This document shows positions 1-10,511 of a DNA stretch of 64,000 nt, one piece after another. The notes beneath the pieces are model-generated. The model ran no database searches. It saw nothing but the letters and a program-made list of their open reading frames with translations, and was not told the origin of the DNA. The DNA is from Plenodomus lindquistii (taxonomy: Eukaryota > Ascomycota > Dothideomycetes > Pleosporales > Leptosphaeriaceae). The position numbers were made by a program, and so were the translations under genes. The stretch is taken from positions 372,001-436,000 of the forward strand of contig JANUWI010000008.1 of the NCBI GenBank assembly GCA_025504975.1, in the 5' to 3' direction. Within the stretch, counting starts at the first letter, position 1; every line of letters begins with the position of its first letter.

Positions 1-680
1 TCGAATGCGCTGATGACGACAATGCTTCAATAACGATGTTCAGCTATCGACGGCGAGCAGAGACGCACAAGCAGCAGAGCTTAGAAAGATCCAAGGCCAG
101 TCTAGAGGAACAGGGCCGTGGCCAAAGCAGGCTAGCGCGGACGCGATCTACAGGGCGCCCTTTGTAGCCTGCCGCTGCAGCATCATCTCACTCCCATGCT
201 AGCACTGGCCCTGGCGTGTGCACGCTCGTTCTCTCCGTTCATAATCCTGCTGGATTCCTCCCACCCGCGCGCCCAGCTGTCTCTCTCTACACTAGCTGCT
301 CTCTTCTCTCCTCCAACAGCCTTGTCCTTCTCTCTGTGCCCCGCAGCCACTCGTCCTCGTGGTCGCTCGCACCTGCACAATCCAGCTGTTGTTGACCCTT
401 TTGTTTGTCGCCATTTCCCCCTGCAATCAACCACCAGTCGAGCCTTCCTCTTCCAACCACGCGATAACACCAGCCCACCAACACGGCAAGCGATACCACG
501 GCACATCAGCTGAGATCCCGCACTATTGTTGCTGTCACCTTCTTGCCCGTTACCGTCCCACCACGCTGCACCACGCCAGCTGCACCCTCCCGTCCTTTCA
601 CCAGAGGCCTCTGTTCAATCCTCTCCCCACCACATACACACACACGATTGCACGCTTGAGTGACACACACACACGTCACA
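1..680. other. Upstream region of first gene, no gene seen
   Basis: This stretch has short open frames on both strands, but their translations are Arg/Ser/Cys/His-rich and look like non-coding pyrimidine-rich DNA. The last ~300 bases are strongly C/T-rich, as expected for a fungal promoter and 5' UTR. They end in CA dinucleotide tracts (about 637-650 and 662-675) just before the ATG at 681. No RNA gene or mobile element is visible. Confidence 0.5.
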
Positions 681-1277
681 ATGGCCGCCCCAGCAAATGA
701 GAAGACGTCGCCCATCACATTCGGCGCCACAATCGAACGCTCTGCGACCCCAACCACAACTTCGACTCCATTAATGTCTGTGCCCCAACAACCTCTCCGC
801 ACCCAGCCATCGACAGAGTCCAACATGTCTTCGACCACCGCCGACGCCGCCACACAGAAGGAATGGGCTGCCGACCCTTCGAACCCCTACTCGGCCTTCT
901 TTGACGCCAGCGCCCCACAGTCAAAGACACATCTCGACGTCAAGGTCCACGACCTCGAAATGGGTGCCAATGGTGTCCCGCTTAGTGTCGCGTCCACACA
1001 ACAGCCCAAGCTCTCGGTCGATGGCCGCGTCAAAGAGTGCACCATGTGGCCCTCAAAACAGGCCGTCATGGACAAGCGCAAGTCGTATCAGCGCAAGCGT
1101 GGTGCGGCCTTCTTTCGCAACCTGACCAACAAGCAGAGAATGTGGGCTAAGATCGTCATCGCTCTCCTCGTCATCGCTGCTGCCGTCGGCCTCGGCGTGG
1201 GCATCTCGAGGGCGGTGGGTGGAGGTGTGTGGGCGGGCAATGGCAAGTCAAAGGATATTCCTGGCTCGCATACTTGA
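681..1277 (+). CDS. Small single-pass membrane protein, unknown function
   Basis: I do not recognise a family. The 198-residue product begins at MAAPANEK; an in-frame upstream codon is not a better start because the ATG at 681 follows a C/T-rich leader. Residues 1 to about 110 are low-complexity, rich in Thr, Ser and Pro. A basic stretch (KSYQRKRGAAFFRNLTNKQR, about residues 130-152) precedes one strong hydrophobic segment at about 157-176, followed by a short Gly-rich tail. This predicts a tail-anchor-like or single-pass protein with the basic face cytosolic. Codon use and C-rich third positions fit a real fungal gene. A clean spliceosomal intron follows the stop codon, which supports transcription on this strand. 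The function is unknown. Confidence 0.7.
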   Translation: MAAPANEKTSPITFGATIERSATPTTTSTPLMSVPQQPLRTQPSTESNMSSTTADAATQKEWAADPSNPYSAFFDASAPQSKTHLDVKVHDLEMGANGVPLSVASTQQPKLSVDGRVKECTMWPSKQAVMDKRKSYQRKRGAAFFRNLTNKQRMWAKIVIALLVIAAAVGLGVGISRAVGGGVWAGNGKSKDIPGSHT

Positions 1278-1300
1278 ATCGACATGTGAACATGATATTG

Positions 1301-1355
1301 GTGAGTCCCCGTTCCGTTCTCGAATGCTCATGACTATAGTACTAACATAAAGTAG
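1301..1355 (+). other. Probable 3' UTR intron of the 681-1277 gene
   Basis: GTGAGT donor at 1301, consensus branch site TACTAAC at about 1339-1345 and AG acceptor at 1354-1355 define a 55-bp intron of the size seen throughout this window. It begins 23 bases after the stop codon, so it lies wholly in the 3' UTR. This is inferred from signals only. Confidence 0.55.
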
Positions 1356-2398
1356 ATTCATCTTCGCCACCAGATCGAACCGTTCCCGCAACACACCATA
1401 ACGACTTCTGCATAAACTTCGCTTCCCGCAACACGCACACACGTGCACACCACATGAACATCATTTTCACGATATCCTTTATCAGCTGTTTGTCCATTAT
1501 TTGTTTTGCCGACCAGATTCATGTGTACATACGCTTTTCCCGCCTATCGTGTGTTGTTGTCTGGCGTTCTCCTTCTTACTAGCTGATGGCTACCTTGATC
1601 CTCGGGTTTCAGGCGTACACGAACAAGGGCGTACATTGGATTTGCTCATCGAAGATGTGTGAGGGCATTCGCAGCAATGGCGTAATAGGGTCTTCTTGTG
1701 ACAGGGCGTGGTCCTGCTTTTGCTATCTTATATATCTTTTCGAGGACAATGGAGGTGGCTGGAGAGAAAGAATTGAATTGGAATTTTCCACGTTTGGTGG
1801 AGGTTGTGTCCAGATGGTTTTTATGCTGTGGTCGCCGTGACACTGGTGCATTGTTCAGGACTTGATTGACCGTCTGTTCGGCATGCCTTGTTTTGTAAGC
1901 AAGCCACATGGAATTGGCGAGGTAGAGCAAGGTGCGATTCCTACGCGGCTGACAACTCCCGTCTCGAGCCGTAGAGAACAAACACTCCTCCACTCTCAAG
2001 CCATGTCAGAGGCCAGGCGGCAGATTCGCCAATGCAACAATGTAGACACACGAGGCCACCATGTTCTTATGTTCATGATGTGAGTGGTGCAGCGCGAAGG
2101 GCTGCACGGCATCCCGAACGACTCAGCCTTACCCCACGGTGACTCACCGGTCGTGGTGGAGGCTGTGCTGCTCAGTCGGTACGCTCTTATATTACGCTTT
2201 AGGCTCGGTTTTAACAGTAGGATATTGTCTGGCATTGTTTTCGTGGACATGTGTCAAGCGGAGACACTCTTACCCTCATAGCATGGCCCTTTGAGCCTCA
2301 GCCAAGTCGACAAAAGCCTCTGAGCACCTTCAGTCATCGTCATACACGGCCTGCAAACATGGAGTGCCCTCCATCTTGCGCTCACCATTCATATCCAG
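1356..2398. other. Intergenic, no gene supported
   Basis: Open frames here (for example 1586-1840 and 1646-1999) have no family resemblance, no consistent codon bias and no coherent splice pattern. The left part is presumably the 3' UTR of the preceding gene. I see no RNA gene or repeat. Confidence 0.4.
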
Positions 2399-3502
2399 AT
2401 GACCGATCTGGGACCCGGACAGAATGGACCGGGAAGTAGTGTTGCTCCACCACGACCCAGTCTAGACGATCAGTCGATTCAAACGGGCCCGGCTGTCCAG
2501 GGAGTGGGCGCACACCCGATTGCTCCTGGTCATCTATCACCACCATCACCGCCTCCACATCCCGAGTTTTTCTTTCCGTACGAAGTATCCGCAGTCGAAG
2601 CCTCGCCCGTGGTCAGACCGCATTCCGAAGACTTGCGCCTTCGAGCGTGCTTCGTGGCAATCTCATGCATGCTCCTTTATTCTCCAGTTGATCGTTATCA
2701 TACACATTCTTGGCAAACTTGCAAGCAAGATCACGCCCGCATTTGGGCTTGGTGGAAGGATGGCGCTGTGGGATCAGATGGTCAAAGTCTCCTGCTGTGG
2801 TTGCGATATTGACAATCAACAGCTCAACGGGTTTCCCAAGGTGAAGAAAGACGTCGGATCAAGGCAGAAAAGGAACGAGATGAGTTACGTCGATAGGTAT
2901 CAGCTCAAGCAAACACAAACAGAGTTACCTTAAGGGAAAGGTTTCGATGCGTACTTGACAACCTCGTAGTCCCATGTCGAACCAAAGAGCTCGAACAACA
3001 ATGTAACAACTTTGACGCCACCGTCGAGACTGAGCTCAATATCCGGCTTCAGGAGACACAGGCGCAGCTTAAGCAGGAAGCCAAAAATAAAAACTTCGAA
3101 AAGGAACTGCAAAACACTCTGCGACAATCTCTCAACCGGCGAAGCACTGAACTGGAGACTCGCTCTGCTGAACTCGACCAAATTGCATCATTTCCTCTTC
3201 ACCGATCAGATAACATTGTCACGAGCCCAACACATACTCGACACAAAACACCAAAAGAGCTGCACAAGATCTACCAGCTTTTGACAAAGGCGATTGACCG
3301 GCATGCAGACAAGATGGTCAAAGAGCAAAAGGTGCTTGTGGCGCGAGCGACGAGATTACAGGCAAGAGAGGAAAAGTTCAAGGATGCGTTACTTTCACAG
3401 CATTTGGGTCTCGCGAGAAGAGAGACTCTTGTTAAAGAGAGGGAGAGCTTGGTCAAGGAAAGAGAGGAAATTTTGGCAAGGTCAAATAGGGGAGGGACGT
3501 AG
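2399..3502 (+). CDS. Coiled-coil hypothetical protein, exon structure partly unresolved
   Basis: Two coding-like stretches share one reading frame. The first (2399 to about 2780) encodes MTDLGPGQNG... followed by a Pro/Ser-rich segment. The second is open from about 2925 to the stop at 3500-3502 and encodes a Glu/Lys/Arg/Gln-rich heptad-like sequence (for example QETQAQLKQEAKNKNFEKEL and RETLVKERESLVKEREEILA), clearly a coiled coil. Stops at 2810 and 2894 must be removed by introns. A GT-AG pair at 2781/2822 (42 nt) joins in frame and yields a charged segment EERRRIKAEKERDELRR. The next junction, around 2889-2924, gives only a very short intron and I could not settle it. The protein may be a cytoskeletal or nuclear coiled-coil protein; no family is recognised. 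A decayed gene is the alternative. Confidence 0.5.
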
Positions 3503-3735
3503 ACGGTAGAAGCGGCTGCTTGAGGCAACAAACGTTTTATGAGGGAAGAAATGAGCAAGCGAACTGGGTAAACGTTATCCGGTATGCTAGAATAAACGCA
3601 ATGCGCGTCGTGTAGTCGTCTTCTACAATCGAGATACATATTCATATCCCCCACTCCCCAAAAAAATGTTCTCACGCCCAAAACACCATCGCTATATTAC
3701 TCAGCATACGCCATGGACCAACAAGCCCCAACTCC

Positions 3736-6700
3736 TCACGTCCCCTCCGTCTCAATCCCCTGCCCCACCCTATCACTATGCTGAAAAGCATGCTTGACCT
3801 TTGTCTTCCCCCTCTCCCCAACATGCTTCATCCACGCCAACGTCCGCGGCCCCTTCCACTGCATCGCCCCCCGATTCTTCCTATGCAACTGATGCGCACT
3901 ATCTTTATAATCCTTAATCTGCGCCACAATCCCCCTCTCCCCATCTTCACTGAGTTTGCTATCCGTCTTCTTCCCCTTTTGCAAGAAATCAGGGATGAAT
4001 TTGCTCGCGCCGGATTCAGAATCCGAGTCTGAGGAGGAGTCTGAGGAGGATGAAGATGTATCATCCTCTGTATCTTTGTTATCGTTGATGCCGATTTTAG
4101 GATCCGAAGACGAGTCATCCCAGTCGCTCCATTCTTGGTCATTGCAGACGTCCAACACCTCCATTACTTGTCGTAGATGCTTGTCGCCCTTTGCGAATTT
4201 CTCGTGATAACCCGAGAGTCCAGACCAAAAGGTGAACGTGACTTCAATTTCGCCGACGCGCTCGCCGTAATCGTCGAGCACGTTGTCCTCGGCGCGCTTG
4301 ACGTCGCCTTTCCAGACTGTAATGCGGACGGTCTGCTGCTCGTTGTCCGGAGCGTCATTGAGCCAGAAGATGCCAAAGGCGGCAGTATGGTCCTTGAGCG
4401 TGGCGTCTTGGCGGAACTCGATGATCATGGGGGCGGCGAAGCGTTGTCGGACGGGAAGACGGATAGGCTTTTTATCGCGGGCTGTCCAGATGGTACAACC
4501 GTCTTCTTCGTCGACGTGGCCGTTGCGACCGCGAGAATGGAGTTTACCACGTGCAGTGCGGGTGCGGATCTTCATGCGTAGTGGGCGTAGGTCTTCGGGT
4601 AGATCGATGGCCTTGACGCGCGGTGTGATATCTAGGGTGCCATATTCCCAGCCTAGCATGGGCTTGGGAACTTGCAGCTGCACGCTCCTGAAGACCATGG
4701 AGATCCGGGCGCGGCCGAATCCTACGCCGCCGGAGAGGGGGAACGTGGAGTTGATTTGGCTGCGTTTGTGGAAGACCTTTTCGAGTGGAAGGTACACTAT
4801 GCCTAGTAGAGCGTCGTCTTCGTGAACACGAGAATCACGGACTGCAATGTGGACTTCTGTGTTGCGTACATCGCGGATAAAGCGCTCGCAGCCCGCATTG
4901 AAGAACGGCTTGGAATTCTTCGGCTTGGTACGGGTCTTGAACACTTTCCTGTGATTAAGGATGATGGTGCAGTATGAAGAAGGAAGATCGTCGCCCTCCT
5001 CTTCTTCGTCGGTAGCCTCTTGGTCATTCGACGGGTTCCTCTGCTTGTTGAGTACTTCGAGTTGCAAGCCGGTAATCTGGTGGATCTGAATACTCAGGAT
5101 ACCAGATGGATAGTCCTCCGATGGGGGTGCTGCAATGATGAGCTGGTCCTGACGTTGCCTAAAGTCTTCAGACTTCTGTTGTTCAATCTCGTGCTGATGA
5201 TCTTGACTTGCTTCTCGTAACTTTCTTTCCGCTTCTTCATAGGCTTTCTTCTTTAGCTGATCCATGTTCTTGATGTCCGGGTCTTCCTCTTGCACCATGA
5301 GCTGGTCATCCGTCACTCTGGTCTTTGAGAAATATCCGATGCTCCAGCTAAGCTTTCCTGGCATTTCCTGGCCAGCTTTGAGAGCTCTAAATCCGTCTTC
5401 TCGATCCAACATCTTACCATTGGACTCATCGCTCTTCATGATCTCCTTGAGGTCGACTTCAATGCGACCTAAATCGTCATCCGCTGTTGTGCGATCTGAG
5501 TCCCATAATTGAAGCCGAATCTTCTCATCAACGTTCAATTCTGCAGGAGTTACACAGATAAAGGTAGTCTCGTCCCAGTGAGGCTCCATGTTCTTTTGAA
5601 GAACACGGGTTGACCAGAGTGGCTTCCCGAACTTGGCCCAGCCTACGCTTACGTACGGATCTGCTGAGCCACCGAAGGGTCCAATCCTTCCATCACCTTC
5701 TTTGAAGTCGAAGGCGTGCTTGACTCTAACACAAATCACTCCCTGCGCGATTGTGTCTTTCTTGAAGTCATCGCCCATCATCATGTCCTTCAGATCTAGC
5801 GTCAAAGACTTGGGAGCGACGTATTCGGCTAGAGCAGCATCGATTGACGATTGGACGAACTTTGAAATAAGGGGAACGTCCATCAAGTTCGGTCCCTTCT
5901 TTATCAGTGGTACGCAGGAAAGTGTAACCTTTGGTTGACCGAGGAACGACATGGTGCAAATTGAGAAGAAAGGCGGATCAGGACACAGTTGTAGGCGAAG
6001 GCGCATGACACCGACGATACCAGTCAATTCCACCCAGACAGCTGCAGTATGTCAGCTTTGAATCCCATTAGTGGATAAAAGGGCGAACTTACGTAGCTTG
6101 ACGTTTCCGGGCAAGTAGAAAGCCAGGTAAAGATGTGCGTGCTTGGCTCGAGACTTGATGCCTCGTCCCGTGGAAGGCCTGTAGGCAAATGCGACTTCCA
6201 CATTGACGAAGTCACCTTCTTCCGCATCCATTTCATCATGTTCTGGCTGTTCGCTTGAACCTTCCGGCTCTTCGTCTTGGTTGTCTTTGTCATCTTCTTG
6301 TTTGCGGTCTTTTTTCTCTTCATTAGAGGACTTCAGCTTCCCGTCTGAACCTATAGATCTTGCTGCTGCGCCTGTGGGCAGCCATCGGACACCTAGTATA
6401 CGCAAGGCCTCGCTACCTTGGCCAAGATCTTCGACCGCCACCATGCGGACCATGCTGGGGAGCGATGCTTGCATAACGTCCTGTTCGTATCAGCCATACA
6501 TATCCATGCGATTTTGAAGATCAACTTACCTCGAGAGTGTCAGAAATGCTCACGAAGAGATCAGGGTTGATCAACGGCCAAATTGATGCAAACAGCGAAT
6601 TCAGCCATTGAGTGCTCTCGGCAGTCTGACTCTTTGCGAGCTTCTGGCCCCGCTTGCGTTCCGCATTCCAGACTTCAACATCCCATACATTCTTGATCCT

Positions 6701-7603
6701 GTTCTCTGACCATTTGCGCATAAACGCTATTATCCCTGCAGAGACAACAGCCATGGTGGTAAGCTCGGCGGCTTTGAGGGCCTGTCTCGACCAGCCAGTA
6801 TGGTGTCGCGTAGGCCAGAATGAGGCGTTGATCAACATCAGGCTAACAGTAACCACTGCCAGACCCACAGTGACTGCTTGCATGTACACGGTTGTGATTT
6901 CGCTGCGCGTTCGCTCGAAATCTGGGGGAGGGAATAAGACTTCCATGGCTGTGTGTGCATCTTTGGACTCCTGTTCTTCGGCGCTCAAATGCTCCTGGGT
7001 CTTGTCGAGTGCGTCCATGCCGGTCATCGTCCTTGGTTCTGAACCTACAGGTGGAGGATTGTGTGGAGTCGTATCTAGATCGTGGTCTGTGAAATCGTGT
7101 ATGTTGACCGGCAGATGGGTGATGGGATCCGTGACCTGCCTATCTGAGCCATCAGGCTTGAACTTCTTCATCTCCTTGCGCGCTTGTTTCGGGTCTGAGG
7201 AGCTGAGATTACCCTGCGTGGTATCGTGCATTTCTCCATTGTCGTCACCATCGTCACCGTCCTGCTCCCGCTCCTCTCTGTTGGATGACAGTTTTCCCGC
7301 ATGATCCTCGGCTTCCTGCTCGTCTTCGTGCTGTACCAAGTTCTTGTTTACAGCCCTGTAATGACCAGCATCACCCGACTCGTCACCGTCACTCCTGCCA
7401 TGCTTGAATACATCGTACGCATCACCCAATCGGTCGCGCGTCGAAGGATCGCCTGTGCCTTGGGTCTCGTTTGGGTGGCCGTATTGTTCCTGTCTTCGCT
7501 CCTTCTCCTCACGATATTTTGATATTGTGGGAATTGGGTTGCGGGCGTTGTGGGGCTTTCTAAAGTTTTTGCTTCCGCTTTGCACATCGTCAATACCCGA
7601 CAT
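3736..7603 (-). CDS. SMP and C2 domain membrane-contact protein (Mug190-like, tricalbin relative)
   Basis: Exons, in transcript order, are 7603-6530, 6480-6093 and 6041-3736; introns are 49 and 51 bp with GTAAGT donors. The product is 1255 residues. A long acidic/polar N-terminus is followed by two hydrophobic segments (about residues 240-260 and 274-293), then a synaptotagmin-like mitochondrial-lipid-binding (SMP) domain starting near 330. Typical SMP sequence is WVELTGIVGVMRLRLQLCPD, ending in a SLTLDLKDMM motif. Two C2 domains follow; the first contains SADPYVSVGWAKFG, the second ends near LLGIVYLPLEKVF. A Ser/Asp-rich tail and a basic end close the protein. SMP proteins move lipids at ER contact sites; this layout matches fungal Mug190-type proteins better than the classic tricalbins. 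An acidic Glu/Asp/Lys-rich insertion lies inside the SMP domain in exon 2. Confidence 0.88.
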
Positions 7604-8687
7604 GATTGTTTAGTACCAATGGGTGTAGAAATTAAGAAAGTCAGGTATGGAGGAAAGAAAGTTGACTTGTTCAGCCCGCAATGCGTCAAATCGTCGCGTC
7701 GTAGATTGTGAAACAGTGTGAATGATGCAAGCAAGGAAAGCTCGACAAGAATGAAAGCTTAAACACCAAGCAGGCACAAACCATGTGTGTAGCAGGAGGA
7801 TCAAGCGTTCTTGTGCTTGCAATTGACGTATGTACAGGAATCGTGAGACCGGTTTTACCTTGCATCTATTCGTCAATGGTGCTCCACTAGGCGTGCCAAC
7901 TCTGTCTTCATTCGCAGACGCACCGTGATGTGGGTGCCCTTCCGGGAAACGGATACCTTGTGCGATGACGTTGGGCTGTCCGCTTTTGACGCGTTCTCAG
8001 GCGATCGACAGTGGCTTGGCGGGCAATTGCGGGGATGCACCTGCCCTCGGCACAGCCTTCCCGAGTGGCGCATGTCATTCTGCACACCAAATCCAGTTTG
8101 CTGTGCCTTCGCATGGCAATGTTAGCGAAGAATGCTGTGGCGCATTGGTGCTTCTGCTTCTGATTCGGCCGTCGTTGTAGAGCTCAAGTCGATCCAATTC
8201 CGGTAAAGTGCGCTGGGATGACGGTGACGAGTTGAAATTCCAGGACCGGGTCTTTAGCCTGAGGGATGGCTCTTGAGTTGACATGACGCCGTCGCATCTA
8301 GTGCCCGTGACGGACGTTGAAGAGGGAGATTCTAGAGGAGCCGCATTGCCAAAACATGGTGGGAGTTGCAAGGTGCTTTGTGGTAGTGGGCAGTCGACTT
8401 TAAGAGGTGCCATCTTCCACATACGCACGCGGAGTATCACTGCTGAGCGTCATTCTTACGCACATGTTGCTCCTTGTCCTTTAGTCATCCATATCGAGGC
8501 TGTTGTCACTGTATAGTAGCGTCACATCTGGATGCCTGTGATGTGAATTCACAGATAAAGTTGTCAAGAAGTCAAAATGGACACGCAGAGACAAGCCTTG
8601 TCCAGTTGAGCCTAGCAAGAACGTAATCGTACACATTGGGTATCTGTGGATCAAGCTACACACTAACTTCCTTGTATCCAACCGTTG
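7604..8687. other. Intergenic between SMP/C2 gene and RSA4
   Basis: About 1.1 kb upstream of the SMP/C2 gene start and downstream of the RSA4 stop. Short open frames on both strands (e.g. 7925-8125, 8075-8440) give Cys/Trp/Ser-rich translations without family features. I see no gene, RNA or repeat here; promoter and UTR sequence is the likely content. Confidence 0.45.
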
Positions 8688-10223
8688 CTAGTTGCTCCAT
8701 ATTCTCACTTGCTTGTCAGCTCCACCACTGCCCACTCTGCCACCGTCTGGACTCCAATCGAGGGCGAAAACTTGGTCTTTGTGGCCGGGTAGGTCTTCCT
8801 TCAACTTCCCAGTCCGCATGTCCCACACCTTCAGTGTGGTATCCTTGCTGCAGCTTGCCAATAGTCGACTATCGGCAGAGAAACAAGTCATATACACTGG
8901 ACCAACATGTGCTCTGAGTGTGTTGAGAAACTTGCCATCGCGAGCTGACCAGAGTTTGACGTGGTTATCCCATGCTGCAGACGCCAGAAGCAGACCATCC
9001 GGCGAGAAAGTCACTTGATTAATCTGCTTTTGGTGCCCTGTCATCCTTGTGACGGGCTTTTTGCTGCTGAGCGGTGTCCACAGTATGATGGTGCAATCTT
9101 CTGATGCTGTAGCAAGACGCTCTACGATTTCGCCGTTGACTGTAGCCGCTTTCTCGAAACGTTGCTTTGCTTTGGCAAGCTTCTCTTCAAGTGTTGAAGG
9201 CACTTTCCTTGTGTGATCGTGGTATGAGGTACGGAGGACGAAATCTGTCGAAAGCGCGAGATGGTTGACCCAATGTGCGTGGCCAGACAATGTGTCGACC
9301 AGCGATCCGGTAGAGGCTTCCCAAACCTTGATAGTTTTATCATGCGAAGCTGTGTATATGCGTCCAGTGCCACCCCATTTGACGCAAGTAACACTGCTCT
9401 TATGCCCGGCTAGTGCATACTCAATCTTTCCTCCTATGGCATCCCAGACTCTGACTGTACCGTCCTTTGATGACGATGCGACTCTCGGCCGGCCTGGCTC
9501 TTGGAGGTGGTATGGCTCCCAAGACAACGATGTGATGAAGTTTGTGTGTCCTTTGAGAGGTCCGCCAATCTGCTTTCCGGTGTTTGGGTCCCATATCCGC
9601 ACCTCATTGTCATAACCTCCAGAAGCTAGTAACGAACCATCAGGCGAGTACGCTACAGCCAACACCCAGCGTGTATGCCCTTTCATGGTGTGAACAGGAG
9701 TGCCCGTATCACAGTCCCAAATCCTAACTGTTTTGTCTCCGCTCCCGCTAGCCATCCTGCTGGAGTTGACTGGCGAGAAGTTGATAGCCAAAATATTGTC
9801 GCCATGACCAGAAACAGCCGCAGAACATCTTGACACCGCCTTCACTCTGAAGATTGCTTGCGGCGCATACTGTAACACAATCTCGCTTTCTGCAGATGCC
9901 TTGCCTGGCTTGACCAGGGCATTGTATAGGTCTTCCTTGTCTCCTAGCGCTTCGGTAGCTCCGTCGGGGAAGAATCGATACGGTATTTGATCGTCGGACT
10001 GATCTTTGAGTTCGTTGAGGAGTAGTTCGAGATTCTTAGTCGAGGCTTGTGATAACTGGACAGTCAAGACCGGGAGACTACCACTCTCGCCAGTGGCTTG
10101 GTCAACGAAGCGCACACGGACAGTGCCATCAGGAATCGTATTGTCAACATCTTGTTGTTGGCGCGCAATCTCTGCTTGCTCGCGCTTCTGGCGCTTCGAT
10201 GGGGGCGGGTATTGTGTCGCCAT
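8688..10223 (-). CDS. RSA4: Ribosome assembly protein 4 / Notchless WD40 protein
   Basis: A single-exon gene encoding 511 residues. I start at MATQYPPPSKRQKREQ (ATG at 10221-10223); the open frame extends upstream but that part has no family likeness. The N-terminus carries a basic nuclear-type segment, then the NLE domain (about residues 30-100, with VRVRFVDQATGESGSLPVLT). It is followed by an eight-bladed WD40 propeller running to the C-terminal SGGADKQVRIWSN; GH...WD repeats such as GSGDKTVRIWDCDTG and SGGYDNEVRIWDPNTG are easy to see. Rsa4/Nle1 joins pre-60S particles in the nucleus; its NLE domain contacts the AAA ATPase Rea1/Midasin, which strips it off during 60S maturation. It is divergent from MSH4, with 288 bp between the two start codons. 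Confidence 0.95.
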   Translation of the reverse strand: MATQYPPPSKRQKREQAEIARQQQDVDNTIPDGTVRVRFVDQATGESGSLPVLTVQLSQASTKNLELLLNELKDQSDDQIPYRFFPDGATEALGDKEDLYNALVKPGKASAESEIVLQYAPQAIFRVKAVSRCSAAVSGHGDNILAINFSPVNSSRMASGSGDKTVRIWDCDTGTPVHTMKGHTRWVLAVAYSPDGSLLASGGYDNEVRIWDPNTGKQIGGPLKGHTNFITSLSWEPYHLQEPGRPRVASSSKDGTVRVWDAIGGKIEYALAGHKSSVTCVKWGGTGRIYTASHDKTIKVWEASTGSLVDTLSGHAHWVNHLALSTDFVLRTSYHDHTRKVPSTLEEKLAKAKQRFEKAATVNGEIVERLATASEDCTIILWTPLSSKKPVTRMTGHQKQINQVTFSPDGLLLASAAWDNHVKLWSARDGKFLNTLRAHVGPVYMTCFSADSRLLASCSKDTTLKVWDMRTGKLKEDLPGHKDQVFALDWSPDGGRVGSGGADKQVRIWSN

Positions 10224-10511
10224 AATAAGTTCTTTGGCTAGGACAAGTAAGAGAAGAAGCGACTTGGCGATTGAACAGACTATGCTGTTTTGCTGAACAC
10301 CCCGCTGTCGCCGTTGGAGTATCAGAAAATAAATTCCTGTTGTTATCGATAAGCGTGACGCTAGCAGGGGTGACGCGCTAGCACTCCGCATTGCTTGACG
10401 CGTCTGGAGTCCATCTCGAATGGCAAGCATCACGCTCACAGCGCAGTTTCAGAAGCGAAGAGTTGCACATCGGACAATTAATCAAAGACTAATCACGATT
10501 GGCTAACATTC
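10224..10511. promoter_or_regulatory. Shared RSA4/MSH4 divergent promoter region
   Basis: The two start codons face away from each other across 288 bp, so both promoters must lie here or overlap the 5' ends. No clear TATA box is visible. The region is inferred from gene orientation only. Confidence 0.5.

Noticed and set aside
196..513. Open frame of about 105 codons upstream of the first gene
   Set aside because: Low-complexity pyrimidine-rich DNA translated into Leu/Ser/Pro/Arg runs; overlapping frames on both strands are equally open.
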